A DNA stretch of 32,563 nucleotides, taken from NCBI GenBank assembly GCA_015680685.1, contig MNCI01008938.1:5236-37798 (forward strand), in the 5' to 3' direction. This stretch comes from Gnetum montanum. Taxonomy: Eukaryota > Streptophyta > Gnetopsida > Gnetales > Gnetaceae. The notes under the pieces were generated by a model. The model saw only the letters and a program-made list of their open reading frames with translations. It had not been told where the DNA came from and searched no databases. The position numbers and the translations under genes were made by a program. Of this stretch, positions 28,871-32,563 are shown piece after piece. Numbering within the stretch: position 1 is the first letter of the stretch; the number at the start of each line of letters is the position of its first letter.

Positions 28871-29455
28871 TGATGAGTGGCGAGGTACCCCTACACTCAA
28901 CCATACGAATACGAGTGTTACATACGCGATCCGGTCGAACTCCGCAGACGGACTAGTTGTGGCATCTAGACAGTTAGCCTTAGGTCGTAGTTTGTTGTCT
29001 TCCCACCTAGACTAGTATTAGCTTTGTCACGTATGGTTTAGTCCAGGGTGAGGTGTATGATGTGATTTTCAATCTAATGCTACTCCTGAAGATTATGGAA
29101 GATAATATTAACTAAGCTAAGAGAGAAAGGTGAGAGAGAATCTAGCTAGCCTAAGTGCAATGAGCATCCGTTCCTTGATTATCTGTACACATCTTGGACA
29201 TCGTGCATGACTACCACTGGGATTATCCTAGGTACGCTACTAGGTTACCAAGTAGTCACACTTAAATGCTCGTAATTAAGTCATACTCATTCTGCGTTTA
29301 ACATGAGTTTAAGGGTGAGAGAGATTAACTAGGAAAGTAGTAAATAACAATTAAATAATCAATTAAACTAAGTGAATGCTACAATGATGAAGTAATCACA
29401 ATCTTTATTTCCAGTCATGTGCATGTCCAAGCACGTCACACTCGAATAAGGATGC
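28871..29455 (-). repeat. LTR fragment X (3' end portion), minus strand
   Basis: It begins TGATGAGTGGCGAGGTACCC and closely resembles 241-632. It continues through 'gactagttgtggcatctaga' and 'gagcatccgttccttgatta' to an 'actcgaataaggatgc' segment at 29440-29455, where LTR Z starts. It breaks off within about 20 bp of the position at which Y breaks off. Confidence 0.78.
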
Positions 29456-29874
29456 TGATGAGTGGCGAGGTACCCCTACACTCAACCATACGAAACGAGC
29501 GTAGCACGCGCGATCCGATCAAACTCCGTAGACTAAATGCCTAAACGCCCCATGGAACACTTGGGGTTAATCATTCATTATCTTCCTAGACTTACTTGTT
29601 GTTGTCACGGTGTATGGTTAAGTAAGTCCGAGGTATATGATTTTTATGATCTTTTTTGGTTTTGTCTCCTATGCTAAAGGGTGAAGGGTTGAGAAACTAA
29701 CTAACTCTAACTAAGGACCTAAGTCTAAATTAACTAGCATCAGCATCCATTCCCACTTACCATACACACCCTGAACTATGCAACTGTGGCTACCAAATGC
29801 TAATCGTTACTAGGATCACCACACGTAACGCATGTGCTCGAAGTGGTCGTACTGAGGCACTTAACTAGCCTAAA

Positions 29875-30054
29875 CGTGATGAGCAACCGATTCCTTAACT
29901 AGCCGTACACACCCGTAGATGCTCGTAATCAAGTCGTACTTATCCCATATTCTAGGAGTTGAGGGTGAGAGAGACTAATCGCGATGAGTAGCTGATTCCT
30001 TAGTTAGCCATACACATTCGTCAATGCTCGTAACCAAGTCGTACTCATGCCATG
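29875..30054 (-). repeat. 105-bp tandem duplication inside LTR Z
   Basis: 'gatgagcaaccgattcctta' ... 'aagtcgtacttatcccat' (29875-29949) recurs as 'gatgagtagctgattcctta' ... 'aagtcgtactcatgccat' (29980-30054). LTRs A and B have the region once. Confidence 0.65.
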
Positions 30055-30334
30055 CTAATGCATGTAATAAATAACAGGTAGGAAATAACAAATAATAAAC
30101 CTAATCCATGCACTGCAAGGTTTAACCACAAAGCTCATCTTTATTGTTGTACACAACTTGCGTTCAGGTACAAAGCTACTCGAATAAAGATCCGTTCACT
30201 TGGGGACTCCTACTGCGGCACATGGAAAATATTCTATCTCTGGAGTGATCAAACTGCCAAAGTTTCCCTACTTCTAGCCTAGGATGAGAAATGAAGGGAG
30301 TGTCGCCTCTTATTTATAGATTTGGCGGCAGACC

Positions 30335-30358
30335 GCAATATCGCATACGCGATATTGC
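30335..30358. promoter_or_regulatory. U3 palindrome of LTR Z
   Basis: A 24-bp palindrome, GCAATATCGC...GCGATATTGC, broken only at its centre. It is the counterpart of 4196-4227 and 13701-13732. A further pair of 'gatatc/gcgatatcgcg' motifs lies to its right. Confidence 0.6.
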
Positions 30359-30404
30359 AGGGGATGACATGATATCACGGTGCATGCGATATCGCGTCTC
30401 ATCA

Positions 30405-30415
30405 TACCCCCATGA
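30405..30415 (-). promoter_or_regulatory. E3 polypurine tract
   Basis: TCATGGGGGTA on the minus strand, directly before the LTR start. The same 13-bp string (plus strand tacccccatgact) appears again at 30972-30984. Confidence 0.75.
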
Positions 30416-32089
30416 CTGAATGAAAACTCATCCTCGAGTTCCTTACAATGATATCAGGTAGGTATGGAATTATTGAGGGAAATGGAACTAATGGGATGAC
30501 ATGTGAACGAATCATTATTACAAGACTTGACAAAACTGGTGTTCATAACAACAAGGGTGAACACCTTATTACAATAACATCAGGCCTTTGTTGGTAGCTG
30601 AGAAAGAGAGAGAGAAAGAAGTGTTGCTACTACCAACGCCAAGATTGTGCCTTTGTTGTCCATTCGTAAGCACGCTATCAATCTTGCTCCTTGCGTAGCT
30701 GCTTCAACACTGCTCCATTCCAAGTGTTTGCTCCAGATCCAATCCATGGTTATATGTCTGCCATCTGCACACACAACACAATCATATATTAGCAAGGGTA
30801 ATTGAATCATCATGTAATTGATACCTTACTTCGGTGTAAACTCATTGGCTAGGTTGTGGTATGGCTAATATGGATCTAGGAATATGTTACTGATGACTAC
30901 AGAAGGTGTAGGGGTTAGGAAGAAAATCAAAAATTTCGGGGCTAGGAGAAAGTCGAAAAAATCAAGCCCCATACCCCCATGACTAATTGCGAACCTCCGG
31001 TAGCATTAGAATGGAAAAAGAAAAGGAGGAAGAAAGATAGGTAAAAAGGGACAACAATAGCATTGATGAAATGAATGTCAAGATGGAAATGAACAAAATA
31101 GAATTAATTGCAAAATGTTAAGGGAGAGAATTTAACTAATGCTCCAAATAGGAATGTCAGTGGGTCCTCCCCAAAGTAGGCTTATGCCCTTAATGCCTTG
31201 ACAAACCCACATTCAAAGAGTCCGTAGGCTCTGGGAATGTCCTTTGAAACAAGAGTTAAAGTCTTAACCGCAAGAATTTACCAAAAAGAAAACAATGCAT
31301 CAACCAAAATATATACACTAGTGATACAACCTGTAATGAGGTGAATAATGGAGAGAAGGGTGGAGAGAAGAGAATGGAATGGAATCCCAAAGACAAGGTG
31401 GTGTACAATCCCCTTGTGTGTTTTATGATTAATGTGACTTGGCAAATCTCATTCTAACTCTGCCCTCAAACAAACCACATCCAGTGACTTCGCATCAACG
31501 AATTCGGTTAAACCATCCACTTGGCCAACAAGAATGCACTCTCCAAGAGCCACCACCATTCCGACGAAACAAAGGAGAATGGGAAGCAAGAAGGGCCTTA
31601 GTTAGAGGGAACACTTTTGGTTCCATAACCAGTGCTTGTAGCCCAAGTTTATTTCGTCTAAGGGGTGTGCTTTGAATTCTCACTTGGTTTTTTTTTTTTT
31701 TTGTGTTTTGTGTTTTTATGCATGAGAACCACACCATGCAAAGACTTCTTATTTTTATTATCTCAACTTCCGATAATTGGGTAATATCAGAACGACAAAA
31801 AAACTCAAGAAGAAACATTCAAGTACCCAAGAGAATGACCAACACAAAAGCATCAAGTTCCCTTGAAGTCACACCCTTTTCAATCCTTGAGTCCTTCCTT
31901 AGTTTGAGAAATGTTCAGTCATCAATTCATTAAATTTTTTATTAAAAATGGACTGTACATTTCCAAGCCGAGAGAAACCATAGAAATTGGTGGATGGATG
32001 GATGAAGTGGTCTCATTGCCTACCATATCAAAAGAAACATACCTTAGTATCAACATTGTGACTTAAAGGTAAAAACCAAACATTAGCAT
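30416..32089 (-). other. E3 3' non-coding region with short ORF
   Basis: It matches the E1 3' region in reverse: 31150-31240 corresponds to 12590-12670 and 31490-31740 to 12100-12310. After the mini-intron (30765-30824) an ATGGCA starts, but its frame stops after four codons. A second ATG at 30747 opens a frame to 30580 (MDWIWSKHLEWSSVEAATQG, ending hydrophobic). E1 has a similar MDW start after its mini-intron (13028). Whether either encodes a protein is open. The A/T run near 31690 is the A-run of the E1 duplication block. Confidence 0.55.
30765..30824 (-). other. Candidate mini-intron, 60 nt (E3)
   Basis: GTAAG|GTATCAATT at the donor, TTGCTAATAT inside, then a T/G-rich run and GTGCAG|ATGGCA at the acceptor. 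Upstream, 'cacaacctagccaatgag' matches the exon side in E1 and E2. Confidence 0.55.
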
Positions 32090-32563
32090 ATGTCAGGTAG
32101 TTTTCTGGGAAGGTGGCCCACCTTGATCCAGTCAGTTACGGTATGTGTTAACATAACCATATGCGTTACGCTCTATTGGACTACAGGGTGCTCCAAAGTG
32201 TTACATGGTGATGGAGTGTACATGGCCTTAACCGCTTGTTGTTGCAAGAGTTTGTCTAGGCTTTTGGTTCTGAAGTGAGGTCTTCTCTTTTTATAGTTGT
32301 CAAAACCATCAGCAGGTTGGATATTTACAGCTCTCGCAGCGTGACGTTGCTACAGTTGAGGAGGAAGTTCCCCTTGCATTGTTGGAGAAGGAGGTGTTAT
32401 GGGAACTACTTGTGGTGGAAGAGTTGTGGATGGATTAGGAGGATGGAACGAGTGTGAGATGTCTCCTGCAGGAGAAGAAGTCCTTCTGAAGTACTCCCAA
32501 ACTTGGTAGTGATGCTTAGGGGTTGAGTGACTCATAGAGTCACTTGGAGAAATTGGCTGCTGC
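32090..32563 (-). pseudogene. E3 gag C-terminal remnant and start of protease link
   Basis: On the minus strand 32535-32350 is open: SLMSHSTPKHHYQVWEYFRR-like start, then SPAGDISHSFHPPNPSTTLP and TPPSPTMQGELPPQL. This is the Pro/His/Tyr-rich gag tail seen at 7228-7450 (E1) and 1093-1296 (E2). Further left the sequence is broken, but NTYRN.LDQGGPPSQK near 32150-32095 fits the start of the protease region (E2 IMLNRTISDWIKAGNLSRK). Homology then jumps to the 3' non-coding region. Confidence 0.65.

Larger units (their letters stand above)
29456..30404 (-). repeat. Full LTR Z: 3' LTR of E3, minus strand (949 bp)
   Basis: On the minus strand it starts TGATGAGACGCGATATCG at 30404 and ends ...CCACTCATCA at 29456. 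It has a 24-bp ATAT palindrome (30335-30358), TATAAATA (30318-30311), a cluster like 'gaataaagatccgttcac' near 30180, and a polypurine tract just outside it. About 105 bp near 29875-30054 are present twice, which accounts for the extra length over the 855-bp LTRs of E1. Confidence 0.85.
29456..32563 (-). mobile_element. E3: minus-strand element with pol deleted, cut by the window edge
   Basis: From right to left on the minus strand: gag C-terminus (32563-32350), a short piece of the gag-protease link (to about 32090), then directly the 3' non-coding region (from about 32075, matching E1 from about 11660), mini-intron, short ORF, polypurine tract and 3' LTR. RT, RNase H, integrase and most of the protease are missing. 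The 5' half lies outside the window. Confidence 0.72.

Noticed and set aside
31439-31818. Frames of 78 and 107 codons in the E3 3' region
   Set aside because: The same region in E1 (12086-12568) has unrelated frames with no conserved reading phase, so it is non-coding UTR.

Overview
The window is nuclear DNA of a seed plant with a large, repeat-rich genome, most likely a gymnosperm such as a conifer. That organism call is an inference. It rests on decayed, nested Ty3/gypsy retroelements of about 10 kb, on LTR pairs that differ at about 15% of positions yet are still in place, and on one plant-type U-box/ARM gene fragment in a repeat-poor island. No reading frame in the retroelement parts is intact, so almost everything here is a relic.

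Layout. (1) 1-632: LTR end, tRNA-Asp-type primer-binding site and leader of a minus-strand element that runs off the left edge. (2) 657-4157 and 14518-21614: one plus-strand Athila/Tat-like element (E2), without its 5' LTR and gag start. It is split inside its integrase by (3) 4158-14517, a complete but decayed relative (E1) with two LTRs, PBS, gag, protease, RT, RNase H, integrase, a 3' region, a polypurine tract and a 5-bp target duplication (gacac/gacat). (4) 21615-28274: mostly non-repetitive DNA holding the C-terminal ARM part of a PUB20/21-like U-box E3 ligase on the minus strand (25529-26074), a small tandem array and an unidentified decayed coding stretch. (5) 28275-32563: three same-orientation minus-strand LTR ends stacked head to tail. 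The last belongs to an element (E3) that has lost all of pol but keeps part of gag.

The least expected signal is in the 3' region between integrase and 3' LTR. E1, E2, E3 and an inverted second copy inside E1 all carry a 59-62 nt segment with AG|GTAT at one end, CTAAT inside and AG at the other end. The signals are kept while the sequence between them has diverged. It looks like a conserved mini-intron, and in E2 and E3 the base after the acceptor begins ATGGCA. What follows differs in each copy: a roughly 2.7-kb accessory ORF in E2 (region resembling the plant 'putative plant transposon protein' domain, then a long coiled coil), an inverted duplication in E1, and a short ORF in E3. E2 also has a TATA box upstream, with a repeated motif shared with the U3 of its 3' LTR. 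Together this suggests a second, spliced transcription unit with an exchangeable payload. It is a hypothesis.

An assembly caution: the two single Ns (17423, 18017) each sit directly after one arm of a 268-bp inverted repeat. The contig between them is probably in reverse orientation, and flipping it restores the order seen in E1.
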